Positions 23,301 through 33,344 of a stretch of 64,000 nucleotides of DNA are shown one piece after another. Position 1 is the first letter of the stretch; every line of letters starts with the position of its first letter. The stretch is taken from the NCBI GenBank assembly GCA_947311845.1, contig CAMZMU010000117.1:79719447-79783446 (forward strand), read 5' to 3'. This DNA is from Poa pratensis. Taxonomy: Eukaryota; Streptophyta; Magnoliopsida; Poales; Poaceae. The translations under genes were made by a program, and so were the position numbers. Under the pieces are notes generated by a model, which did not search any database, was not told the DNA's origin, and saw nothing but the letters and a program-made list of their open reading frames with translations.

Positions 23301-23990
23301 TTCAAATTTGAACTACAAGTGTGTGATCGTTTGCTCTAATATTTTTACAAAAATAATTTTAAGGTACACAATTAGCTGTTATATCATAGAAATGTCGATA
23401 GTTTTGAGAAATTCAACGCCTGTAAATGAATAGACACGGCGGCCATTTTGACCGTTTTTTCGAAAAAATAAAAGAAAGTGAAAAAATACCCAAAAAAAAC
23501 AAATCCTTTGGCACGGAGTCCCTTTATGTGTAGTAGTTGATTGCAAAAATAATAAACTTGAGTTTTGACAAAGTTTCCAATAAACTTATTCACAAAAAGA
23601 TCAATCATCTACAAACATGTTTAAGTTTCGAGTCGAATGACCTAGATATGATCATTCGCGTGGCATAGTTTGTGATAATGTGTTCATATTTGATACATAG
23701 GTGTGTCTTGTTATGGCAAATAATGTTGTAGAACTGAGTTTTTTCAAATTATGTTTATAAATATCTTTTTTTATTTTTTAAGTGTCAAAAATGATATTTT
23801 TTGTGAACCAAGTACATAAAATATATTGCAAAATGGCACACATCCAATTCCCACACAAAGTAGACCATATTTGATGGATAATCCATAAATATTAGGAATT
23901 TTCTCGGTTTCTACCTAATTTTGCCTATTTAAATGACTTTATGCCGATTTTCCGAAAATGATATTTTCGTGAAGTAAATACAAAAAATAT
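20345..23990. repeat. Tandem array of a ~660-bp unit with higher-order structure
   Basis: Unit starts fall near 20345, 21005, 21667, 22327, 22989 and 23651: five full units of 660-662 bp and a partial sixth. Units 1 and 3 are nearly identical (both CCGTGACATAGTGTGTG, ACACATGAGTGTGTC). Units 2 and 4 are nearly identical (GCGTGGCATAGTTTGTG, ACATAGGTGCGTC). Unit 5 resembles 2/4 with its own changes. So a dimer of about 1322 bp was duplicated as a block. The units are AT-rich. Short minus-strand frames starting MIDLFVNKFIGNF recur only because the DNA repeats. Confidence 0.92.
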
Positions 23991-24372
23991 GGTACAAAAT
24001 GACATCCATACAATTTCCATGCATATTTGATAGATAATCTCCAAGGATTAAAATTTTCTCGCATTCTATCTAATTTCTCCTATTTACAGAAAAAAAGAAA
24101 AAAATACCAGAAATAATCTTTGCCGTGTGTTGGCACACGGCAAAGAAATTTTGTGTGCTGATTGGCCAGAGCAGTTTCACGTGGATCACGATCCAACGAC
24201 TCAGATCATTTCTGAAGAAGCACACAATCTGTGTGTCCTATTGCTCTTCTCTCTGATTGGCTGAGGCTAGGAGGCATATCCAACACACATCAACGCATCG
24301 ATCTCTTTATTTTTTTAATGCACGTTCCATCATTTCTTCTCTCTCATTGGTCGTCTTCTCTCATTTCTCCGC

Positions 24373-24702
24373 GGACCGTGGTTCACCAACCTGCACTGCG
24401 TGGTCACCGCCGACCCGCGGAACCTCGAGCACCTGCTCAAGACCAAGTTCGGCAACTTCCCCGAGGGCCCTTACTTCCGCGACACCGTGCGCGACCTCCT
24501 CGGCGACGGCATCTTCGGCGCCGGCGACGAGGTGTGGTGCACGCAGCGCAAGGCGGCCAGTCTCGAGTTCCACTCCGCCGAGTTCCGCGCACTCACGGCC
24601 AGCTCGCTGGTGGAGCTCGTGCACCGCAGGCTTCTTCCCGTGCTGGCCGAGACGGAGGCGGCAGGCGCCGCCGTCGACCTCCAGGACGTGCTCCTCCGCC
24701 TC
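24373..24702 (+). pseudogene. Captured cytochrome P450 (CYP86-like) exon fragment
   Basis: About 110 codons without an ATG: GPWFTNLHCVVTADPRNLE, then HLLKTKFGNFPEGPYFRD, LLGDGIFGAGDEVW, QRKAASLEFHSAEFRALTA, LLPVLAE and VDLQDVLLRL. This is the B-to-D helix region of CYP86-clan P450s (fatty-acid omega-hydroxylases). It keeps the C-helix WxxxR (W-C-T-Q-R). The family similarity stops abruptly after LLRL, where the I-helix region should follow, so neither the haem-binding Cys nor the ER anchor is present. It sits inside the CACTA at 20004-25560 and is a transduplicated gene piece, not a working enzyme. The CYP86 assignment is from recall of the family pattern. Confidence 0.8.
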
Positions 24703-25250
24703 TGCCTCCTCGCCGATGGGGTTCTCGTTGGCCCGCGTCGGACCGCCTCGCCGCCGACGGTCTCCTTGGCGCAGAGGATGCAGAGGACGACGGCAAGGGC
24801 GAGCAGGCAGGGGCGGCGCACGGAGAAGACCGCGTCGAACTCTGCACCGCGCCTCGTCGCGCTGACGCCGCCAGGAGCACGCCGCTGCCGGTGGAGCGAG
24901 GGCTGCCTAGTGCGCCCGTGCCTGCAGTGCATCGACGCCGCCGACGCGCAGGGCGACGCCACCGTCTTCGTTGCCGATTTCTTCGGCCGCACAGGCCTCC
25001 TCTTCTTCCTCTCCGCCGTCTCCGTCTCCAACGACTCCAGCTCCGGCGACTCGGCCCCAAGGCCTGAGGCTGGAGGCATATGGGCCAGGTCGACGACGCG
25101 GCGACGCCGCCGCGCGTGGCCGCCTCCGTCCGCGGCGTCGCGGAACACATGGAGCGTGCATCTCCCCACGCGTGGCCGCCTCCGTCTGCGGCGCCCTCGA
25201 CTGCGCTGTCCCTGTCCCCAGCCCGTCCCCGGCGAGGGCCGTGGCGGGGA
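24703..25250. other. GC-rich block of unknown origin inside the CACTA
   Basis: GC content stays very high from the P450 piece to about 25250. Long open frames exist on both strands, as expected from GC-rich DNA. A minus-strand frame reads RRPCLLALAVVLCILCAKET (about 24835-24780), which resembles a signal peptide. This may be one or more further captured exons, but I recognise none. Confidence 0.4.
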
Positions 25251-25849
25251 TTTTTTTTTGGTTGCAGGCATTTTCTTTGCCGTGTTCTTGCGCACGGCAC
25301 ACGGCAAAGAGCAAGGGTGTAGGGGCCCACGTGTCAGGAGCCGGCCGTCACCGTCTTTACCGACGTCAAGTGAAGATGGGACCCACATATCATCGTTGCC
25401 GTGTGCTCGATATTTGACACACGGCAAAGAGCTCTTTCCCGTGCAATTCTCTCCCGTGTACTCGTTGCCGTGTGTGCCACACGGCAAAGTCTTCGCCGTG
25501 TGTTTTTCTGCCTTCGCCGTGTGGTTTCAGCACACGGCAATGAGCCGCTCTCCCGTAGTGCTCCACGACAGTACATCTGTGCAATAGACACGGTGATGCC
25601 AGGGGCTTGGAGTCTTGGAGATGTACATCACCCGTGGCGTCAACACGTGGGTAATTTTTGATATTTTCTTCTCTTCGTGAATTTGTAATGTTTTTTCTTT
25701 TCTTTCGTACAGACTGACGCTATGGAGTATTTCTTTACTTCGTCCGCAGGGAATAAATTTGTAGGTTTTCCTTTTCTTCATCCGTAGTGGGAACTAAATT
25801 AAAGTGCGTCTATAGCTGACTTCTACAAGGTTCTTAGTGACAGAAGGCA

Positions 25850-26490
25850 AAGATGACAAGGGTACAAGTGGATCTGGCGTAGAGAAACTCCTCCACAACA
25901 TAAGTTCTTCCTTTGGTTGGCGTTTAGAGAAAGGCTAAACACAAAGGATGACATGGTAAGAAAGAAGTGGTGCACTGAGGCAGGTTGCGATCGATGCCCG
26001 GCAATTGAATCTATACACACCACATCGCCCCGCATTGCATACACTCCAATTGGATTTGGGATAAGCTACAGCTAACTGCTCATGCGAAAACATCAAACTC
26101 AGTTATATGCAGCTCTGCCAACGAGCTGAGGAGCAGGTTAATTCAGCAACATGGCCGATCTGCTTCGCTGCTTGCCTTGTCGGCCAATGGCGAATGGGGA
26201 ACGATCGGAAATTCAACGGAAAGACAAGAGTCTAGGCAGAGGCTATTAAAAGGAGTAATTGATGAGTTACGGCTATGGTCAGAGAGATCAACGAAGAATA
26301 AAGCTAGTTTCGCCAATTGGGTGACACGGCTGGGTGCCGCAGAATAGTTCAGCTAGGCCTTTTTATTTATTTCTTTTCTTCCCCCGTGCCATGGCTGCGT
26401 CCTGGTTGTAAATTCCCCTTCCTCAAATGCTGTAACCATAACCTCGCCTCTACCTTCTTTCAATAAAAGAAAAGCAGAAATCAAGAAAAC
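25850..26490 (+). mobile_element. LINE 3' fragment, plus strand
   Basis: Frames from about 25863 read YKWIWRRETPPQHKFFLWLA and FRERLNTKDDMVRKKWC, then CDRCPAIESIH, the zf-RVT pattern C-x2-C-x4-E-x2-H. Later pieces in other frames resemble the C-terminal LINE tail (about 26180-26345). A probable 3' end with AATAAAAGAAAAG follows near 26461. The frame is broken and the 5' part is gone. Confidence 0.7.
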
Positions 26491-26600
26491 ATACCCACAT
26501 AGTTATTTCGGACACCGACTTCTCTCATTAGGAATAAGGGCAACTCCAAGTCTCCAACACAACACGGCGCCCCATTCCGGACACAAAATGTGTACTTTTT

Positions 26601-26627
26601 GGGGGGGGGGGGGGGGGGGGGGGGGGG
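26601..26627. repeat. Homopolymer (G)27
   Basis: An unbroken run of 27 G preceded by five T. It lies 63 bp inside the left end of the Harbinger element. A tract this long is slippage-prone and could fold as a G-quadruplex; assembly length here is unreliable. Confidence 0.9.
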
Positions 26628-26859
26628 CGTTGCGTAGAGGAACGAACATGCATCCGACCACGTCCGACCAAAGCAATCGGCGATTTTGGCACCGTGGCCA
26701 ATTTCTAAATGTTTTCAACTTAAAATAGTTATAGGAATTTAACTAAATCTTAAACTGAGGCATAAAATTTAAACCAATCCAAAATTTAAAAAAAATCTAG
26801 GGTTGCCCTACTCGTCGTTCGAGTCGAGCATGATGATGACCCGTGGCGGGGTGAGTATC

Positions 26860-27640
26860 GCCGGTGGTGCTGCCGCCCGTGTTGCCTCAGGTGCGGCTGC
26901 ACGAGAAGCCCACAGGGATATAGATTGAGTCATCGGCACAACCTGCACCATGGCGAGCGTGGTGTTCATATCCGCTTAGAGTGCCTCCATCAGCATCGCC
27001 TCACGATGCCCTTCTCGACTCCTCAAGCGCCGCCGGAAGGTCTGGCCTCTCCTAGTACTCAAGCGAGGCCTCCTCCAGCGGAGCGTTCTATACCTCCATT
27101 CCTCCTCCGACGGTGCGAACGGTACCCGACGCCGCCCGGCCTCCACTGGTGGAAGTCGGCGTTGGTCGTGGCCACGTCTTCCCCCTGCAGATCAAACTCG
27201 TCGTTGGAGTCGAACCATCCCACCGGCGGCGAGGCGGCGTGGAAATAGTTCAACTCGGCATTGCGCTCAATCTAGAATAACGTTACGCCCAAAACGGCGA
27301 GTCCTCGGTGAAAAGGATGTCTTGGGAGTGGTTCGATGACATTCTTCCTCGGCGGCGCCGGATATCCTCTAAGGGCGTGGGATCGGTGGTCGGGATGGGC
27401 GGCATTGGAGCCATATTAGGGTTCAAGTACCATCCTTCCGGGAGTCAAACGTTCGGCCACGACACGCGGTCGCAGATATTGGCGCGCTGCCTCTCCGGCT
27501 ATTCACCGACCGCGCGAGGACGAAGACAAAACCATGGCGGCTGCTGATCACCGAGGAGCCCTTCTTGTGGTCGTTCTTCGACCGGGGCCACTTCTTCGAC
27601 ATCACGGCCCGGAAGGGAGAGGGCGGCTGCTAGCGATGTG
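26860..27640 (-). pseudogene. GC-rich coding-like region of the Harbinger element, unrecognised
   Basis: Minus-strand frames run MSKKWPRSKNDHKKGSS then, in other frames, NYFHAASPPVGWFDSNDEFD and WRPGGVGYRSHRRRRNGGI. Breaks occur every 150-250 bp. PIF/Harbinger elements carry a Myb/SANT-type partner gene at this place, but I cannot see a Myb tryptophan pattern. The assignment rests on position only. Confidence 0.3.
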
Positions 27641-27649
27641 ATGAGAAGT

Positions 27650-29182
27650 GAAGCGAAAGTGGAGTGGTTAATTACACGAGATCAAGTCGCGAGATGATTG
27701 ATCAATTCAGAGTATTGTGTGTGGTTACACGTTACTGAAGTTTAAAGTGTATGACATGTGTGTCCCATTTTTCATTGAGTGGACAAACGGGATGTCAGTC
27801 CTTTGGGCGGCGCTATCGAATGGAAGTTAAGTTAATTACGAGTCGAGTAAATTAGACACACCCTACATACTTATATAAGCAAGTCTCATTTCCCTAGCAT
27901 GGAACCAAAACCTCTACCCTAGAACACGGTGCCATTACTCTCTAGTTAGGACGCATAGAGGGATATACGCCTGCGTTTTTCACTTCCTTGGAATGGGCGG
28001 CATCCGGAAATATGCTAACAAGGGATGGGTACCTTTTGGCCCCTATGTCGCAAAGCATATGCTTAACATACGAGATGATCCGGAAATTAGGGATGTTGAC
28101 ATGCTTCTCAATGACATCCAATGATTGGACAAACACTAGTGATCGTCTCGCCGTTTTGCTTATCCACGTATGGTTGGCGAAGTAGCAGCGCTCTACAAGG
28201 CGCATTGCATAATCTCAGCGAGGGCCCGAGGTAGTATAATCCCGTCATGATGGCTCATATGCAAGGTAGGGACTAGAATGACTAATCCAAGACTGGACTG
28301 TGTAATCCCCTCGATTTATTTGGTTGACATTTTGACTCGATGAGTCATAAACACCATATATTGTGTTAGTATGGTTGTTGCACTATCAAAAAAGGTTTTC
28401 TGAATCAAGCAATGAAATGATATTACGCTGACTCTCGGAGAAGATTAATTACTGATTAAGGAGTACCCCAGGGAAAATCTCAGGCTAGGCAAGATAAAAT
28501 AACAACCAATAAAGAGAATTACACGTGAAATTCAAAGCTACAACCACACTGATCCAGGTAACAAGCAAGGCAAATGGGTCGACCACATACTCGAGTTTGA
28601 TGCATTAATATTTTGCTTTTTTTTCTTCAGAACCTCATGACCTTCCTGAATTATCCAGCCGACGTCGTAATCATATTCTGATAGGGTTAGAACAAAAAAA
28701 AACTCTAACTCCGATATGAGACATTAGGGTCCTAGAAAGATGGCAAAATCGCTAAAAGGGAAATAATGGAGCTCAAATTTGCCATCATCCCCTATAAAAG
28801 GGGAGACAAACATTACTCTCATAAGATATATCTCAGTATTAATAAATAGAAAGCGAAAGGACGTAAGATGGCTCAAGGGCGCAAGGCCTTGTGAAGTACA
28901 TCTCGACTGCGGCTGGTGTTCTCGTGTCAGATCAAGAGTATCTGAACTTCACCGACATGCACAATAGTTTGTAATCCCTTCGTGTTATTTTCCAACAATA
29001 CTACAGACAACTTCTAAAATAAGTGTTCTACAGGCAGACCACTGTTGAGCACAAATTACAGACATTATCCTTACAACAGCCAAAATACCTACAAACTGGT
29101 TGTAGAACTATGAACGACCTCTTTATCTATTTTATAATTCTCATTTCTCCACATCAGAAAATTTGTACATAAAAATGCGCCC
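27650..29182. other. Interior of the Harbinger element, no feature seen
   Basis: Mixed-composition DNA between the two coding-like regions. I found no terminal repeats with target duplications and no supported reading frame, so I cannot tell whether it is original element sequence or a later insertion. Confidence 0.35.
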
Positions 29183-29185
29183 TAA

Positions 29186-29322
29186 GGCCTCGCTTGGATT
29201 GATAGTATTTTAGGCAATACGGGTGTAAATTTCACGGATGTGTCGAGCTCCTGTGAAAATTCCGGCCTGAGGCCAGGAAATATTACGAAGCCGGAAATCC
29301 TCCCAGCAAACCAAGCGGGGCC
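29186..29322. mobile_element. Tourist-like MITE, 137 bp, nested in the Harbinger
   Basis: The ends are GGCCTCGCTTGG and CCAAGCGGGGCC (reverse complement GGCCCCGCTTGG), matching at 11 of 12 bases. TAA flanks both sides (29183-29185, 29323-29325). TIR sequence and TAA duplication fit Tourist MITEs, which use PIF/Harbinger transposase. Confidence 0.8.
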
Positions 29323-29821
29323 TAAGAGTCGAAACCATTACTTCAAGAGCGCTAGCTATACCCGAAATCGTGTTGTGCTGCCATCATATACAAATCCGGC
29401 ATCACACAACCGCACAGGGAAAGGGAGCTAGACACGCAACTGGAACCGTGCCACATAAACACATGTTTCCTTCTAGGGGACTCCCGCCATGGACACCGCA
29501 ACCAGGAGATCCCATAGAGATGGTTAGCAACTGGAAGACCCCATAGTTAGCAGCCTAAATTGTCTTCCATGTGGAATTAGGAAGCGCATCCTAGTCGCTG
29601 GAAAGGGGAACCGTTGCGCTGTCAACGCTACGAATGGCCGTTATGTTTTACCCTCAGCTGCCACCGCCCCACCGTCCGCCCTACGCTGATATGCCCGCCG
29701 TCCGGGGCCATCACAACACCCAAGCCGTGAGCGCTCCTCGAGCGCTAGGAGATTTGTTTAAGGAGCATCTCAAAAAAGTTGATAACATGCTGCACATCTT
29801 GTTTTGGTAGGTGGACATGTT

Positions 29822-30960
29822 CTACAAGATTATCAAAATCATGTGTGCGAGCTGCCCCTTATCACTCGTCCTCCACGAATGTTGTGCAAGATTACACAAT
29901 AAGTCATCATCACCTGCCATAATGTTTCCGGATCCCACATTATTGCAGCTCCGCGGACAATATCCAACGAGATTGGAGAACTTCAAATGCACTCTCAACA
30001 TCTGTTCTAACATCTTCTTGTGCAGCGGCAAATTGTACCCTTTTTGACCTGTCGGATTGTTTATAGCTAGTGTTGACAAATGCCTCTCACTTAGGATAGA
30101 TACACACTGCAAGATAGTATCCCATGGTATAGTCGTGCCCGTTGATGGTGTAGTTGCATGGTGGAGCATCTTCATCAAAGAGTCTCTTAATTAAACTCTC
30201 TTAAATAAACAGGGTAGAGCGCTGCAGCATGTTGATATCGTTGTGATAACCAGGCATGCCAAAAAACTCGTGTCAAATCTACAAGTCTTTTGATGTCACT
30301 GCTTCAAGTACGATTGTGGCTTCTTTGTTGTGTCCTTGGTATTGCCCACGCAAAGTTGTTGGACATTTTTTCCATTGCCAATGCATGCAATGAACTAAAC
30401 CAACCACACCTGAAAATTCTCTAGCTTCTCCATTAGCCAATAACTTTTCGGTATCCTCGGCATTTGGTTCTCTCACATATACCGGTCCAAATACCTGCAC
30501 CACAACGTATGCAAATCTTTCCATAGCCTCGAAACATGTGCTCTCTCACCTTCGGACATACTCATCAACATGTCCGCAACTTTTCCATACGCAAGCATCC
30601 TCAAAGCTGTCGTGCATTTCTGCAAAGGAAAGAAGGATAGTTGTCCGCAACAAGCTTTTCGCAATTCAAAGTGTCAAACTTCGTCACTTCTTTCTCAATT
30701 TGCCAGAACAATTTTGAACTCATCCGGAAGCGACACCGGAAAAAAACCCTCATGGAACACCGGAACCGGCTTGATGTAGTCCTTGTACAGATCACGTGCG
30801 CCCTTGATCATTTCATGGGGCACGACAATCAGGCCCTTGATCGAAACCCTGAAGTTGAGAACATGATCCTCCTTCTTTTCTATTATTTTAGGATGCTCAT
30901 AATCGCCATTAAGTCTGTATCATCGTCGGCGACGATCTCGTCCTCATCGTCAACATGATG
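29822..30960 (-). pseudogene. PIF/Harbinger DDE transposase, disabled
   Basis: In order on the minus strand: SFFPLQKCTTALRMLAYGKV, then FGPVYVREPNAEDTEKLLA, GVVGLVHCMHWQWKKCP, FFGMPGYHNDINMLQRS, NYTINGHDYTMGYYLAVCIY and FAAAQEDVRTDVESAFEVLQ. This is the DDE_Tnp_4-type nuclease of PIF elements. The first catalytic Asp, normally in an I-D-C-M-H-W context, is His here (codon at 30390-30392). The second, in the HNDIN motif, is kept. Stops interrupt it near 30270, 30200 and 30075. Position and strand fit the enclosing Harbinger element. Confidence 0.85.
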
Positions 30961-31629
30961 AACTCTTTGTAAATGAACACATCTACGACCGAGTAATTGT
31001 ACTCATCATCCGACGAATCCATTCCTACAAATTTACAACAATCAAAATCCGGTTTCGACAATTCATCGAACACTTGATTGTTGAGGTGTATGCCCGGCGG
31101 TGTAAAACGTACGTACGACGCGACGGACAGGCGAGCTGTATGTCGGGCGTTCCTGCGGCGAACGCGGAGGGCTTGGTTTGGTCCACTACCGGCTCGGGTC
31201 GGCGGCGGACAACCCGGATGTTTGGGCTGAGTTTAGGGGACCGGTTGGGTGCTTGTTTTCTGGCCAGGCCGTGTCCAGGCTGTCCGCCCGGACGTATATG
31301 GGGGTTTGCCCACCCGAGTTGGAGATGCTCTAACGTCTCAAACTGATAGTGCTATGGCTGTGCACAGACGACCCAATTATTTTCCAGATCAGCAATGACG
31401 TTCAGAAGTTTTTTCTTAAGAAAACATAACATTCAGAGGTTGATGTGTGTAGTACAAACATTCAAAGATATATATATATAAAAATACCCATTTTATGAAC
31501 CAAACGCACTTACATCTTCTATGGAAGCATTAACAGAAGAATTCCGTTTCTCTAAGTGGCCAATATGATAACTGGTCGATCTAATAATCTTTTAGTTTTT
31601 TATGATCCAGAACCTTATCACGTTCCTTT

Positions 31630-32325
31630 AGCCTGACATTCCAGTTGGTGGCAATGGGATGCCGTTTTCCCAGACGTCGCCCACCTTACTGGATGAGATT
31701 CTGAGCAACTTCAGCTGCACTGCACCACTATCCTTGCTCGATGCACCGATTAGCTTGCAGATTGAAGGCGGCTCCCCTTGGGTCGGGAGGCGAAGTTGCA
31801 GATTGGAAGAGAAGAACAACGACTGCACCATTCCCACTGCCAAGCGAGCTGAGTATAGATTGGCCGAGGCTTTCGGAGAACTGCCAAAGGACACATGTTC
31901 AAAGGCAGGCTCCAAGGCAGAAGTGCAAGAGAGGATGAAGCCCTTTCTACGGATGTGCAAGCAACCTCCTTCGCCGTCGGCGCTCCAGGCCATCCGTGAG
32001 TTGGTTCAAGTTAATGGTTAGTTGCTGTCTTGCTAGGTGCAAGCTCTCCCTTTGTCGGGTGAGTGATCTCCGGGTGGTGTTGCTTGGTGCTGCCGAATAC
32101 AAGGTGTTTCCGATAGACTTGGGCCTAGGGACTCTTGTTTCCGGCTCCGATGATGTGCCTTAATTCCTTTTAGAGTGTTTTGAGTGGTTTTGCCGGTTCC
32201 GTAATTAACCGTGCAATGTATGGGTTTGGGTCCGGTTTCCCCTTCTAAACTGGATCAATTTTTTCTTCTAGTAATGCAATGGCAGAGCTCCTGCCGGTTA
32301 CGTTCAAAAAAATAAAAAAATAAAA
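31630..32325 (+). mobile_element. 3' part of a non-LTR element (ORF1-like remnant)
   Basis: A 120-codon frame (31659-32021) reads KNNDCTIPTAKRAEYRLAEA then FGELPKD and ALQAIRELVQVNG, ending in TAG. I recall this C-terminal pattern from proteins of Triticeae non-LTR elements. The downstream sequence AATGCAATGGCAGAGCTCC with an A-rich end (32307-32325) is LINE 3' UTR-like. The 5' part is absent. Assignment is by pattern recall only. Confidence 0.45.
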
Positions 32326-32329
32326 TGCT

Positions 32330-33340
32330 TAACATTACATCTAAGATTTTGACGTCATGTTTCCCCCAACAGGTTCATATTATTGTACTTATTGTTATCA
32401 GGCGCTTGAGCTTATAATTGTCAATTAAGGAGATTCGGTTTTAATGTATGTTATCATTTAACATGATTGCTGGTCGGTACAAGTCTGAATAGAAGCAACC
32501 GGTGCATCTAACTTTGTAGCTGTTGCTTCTTAGGTCTTTTCCTTAGTTAAGAGAATGAATTTATATTTGAAAGACCAGAAGGCATGGGTAGTAAAACCTC
32601 ATATGGCCATGTGTTTTTATTCTAAACCTTTTTTTACAACCATTAAGTAATAACTGAGGCATACAGGACATTCAGGTTATTCCTAAATTCAAGCGGAGGC
32701 TAGATACTCCATTAGATGAGACACACGGAAGAGTTTGTCAACATATAGAGGGGTCAACTAACACAGCACTTCGATTCATTTGATGACTTTAGGTGGCAAT
32801 CCTGTTGACCGTTTCGACTAATGAGATGACCCTTTGATCCATCATGTGTTTCTCCATCAGACACCCCTTCGGGTAGGAAAACATGTGGATACCGAGATAA
32901 TCGAACATCATGTTCGATTCTGTGAAGCGGCCGTGGTTGTCTCCTTCCCAACCTCTCCAACTCCGAAATAATTTCCTCACGTTTCTGTCCTGAACATTCT
33001 TCTCTCATATCTGTTTTCCGCTCTACGGCCTAATTGGATAGCAGCAGAAAATTGTGTCCTCATTAGTTGAGCCTGTACAACTTCGCCGAACAAGGGGCAA
33101 TATATATGCACACACAAGATATCTGCATGACTTGAAAGGTTGTTGGGCCTAATAATATTCCCACTGATTCCATCCATAACTTGGTAAAAAAGTGAGATGT
33201 GTCGTGGTGAATCAGCACGTTTTGGTCTCTTTCTGTAACACAGACAATAGGTTCTCCCTCAATTCATATTTTGATTATAAATAGTAGTACAGAGCATGGT
33301 GTTTATCACTGGATCCTAGGAGATGCAACTTCGATGTTTC
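32330..33340. other. Unassigned DNA containing one copy of a dispersed module
   Basis: No gene is supported. The part around 33020-33200 is similar to 43430-43660 (shared ACTTCGC, CTATCTGCATGACTTGAA / ATATCTGCATGACTTGAA, GGGCCTAATAA) and more weakly to 54500-54730. This is one of several diverged copies of a module spread over the right half of the window. Confidence 0.5.
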
Positions 33341-33344
33341 TTTT

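Larger units (their letters stand above)
20004..25560. mobile_element. Complete non-autonomous CACTA element, 5557 bp
   Basis: It begins CACTACGGGAGAGCAGAG and ends GCCGCTCTCCCGTAGTG, inverted repeats of about 15 bp. It is flanked by the 3-bp duplication CTC at 20001-20003 and 25561-25563, diagnostic of CACTA transposition. Both ends carry TTTGCCGTGTG / CACACGGCAAAG subterminal repeats (20030-20295, 24118-24145 and 25275-25550). No transposase is encoded. The interior holds a ~660-bp tandem array and, further right, a GC-rich block with a captured P450 exon fragment. The intact ends and duplication imply it jumped as this unit with a transposase supplied in trans. Confidence 0.92.
26538..31330 (-). 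mobile_element. PIF/Harbinger transposon, decayed, ~4.8 kb
   Basis: The left end GGGCAACTCCAAGTCTCCAA and the right end (reverse complement GAGCATCTCCAACTCGGG) are imperfect inverted repeats. TAA flanks both sides (26535-26537 and 31331-31333), the PIF/Harbinger target duplication. Inside, on the minus strand, is a broken DDE transposase (29822-30960). A GC-rich coding-like region at 26860-27640 occupies the place of the usual second gene. A Tourist-like MITE lies at 29186-29322. A 27-base G-run near the left end adds replication slippage. Confidence 0.75.

Noticed and set aside
20771..23608. Five minus-strand frames starting MIDLFVNKFIGNF that look like a conserved small protein family
   Set aside because: They recur because the ~660-bp DNA unit is repeated. 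Differences between copies are not biased to silent positions as far as I can see, and there is no promoter or context.
24471..25487. A 338-codon minus-strand frame across the GC-rich block
   Set aside because: It crosses the P450 fragment in antisense and the subterminal repeats. Length is due to GC-rich composition.
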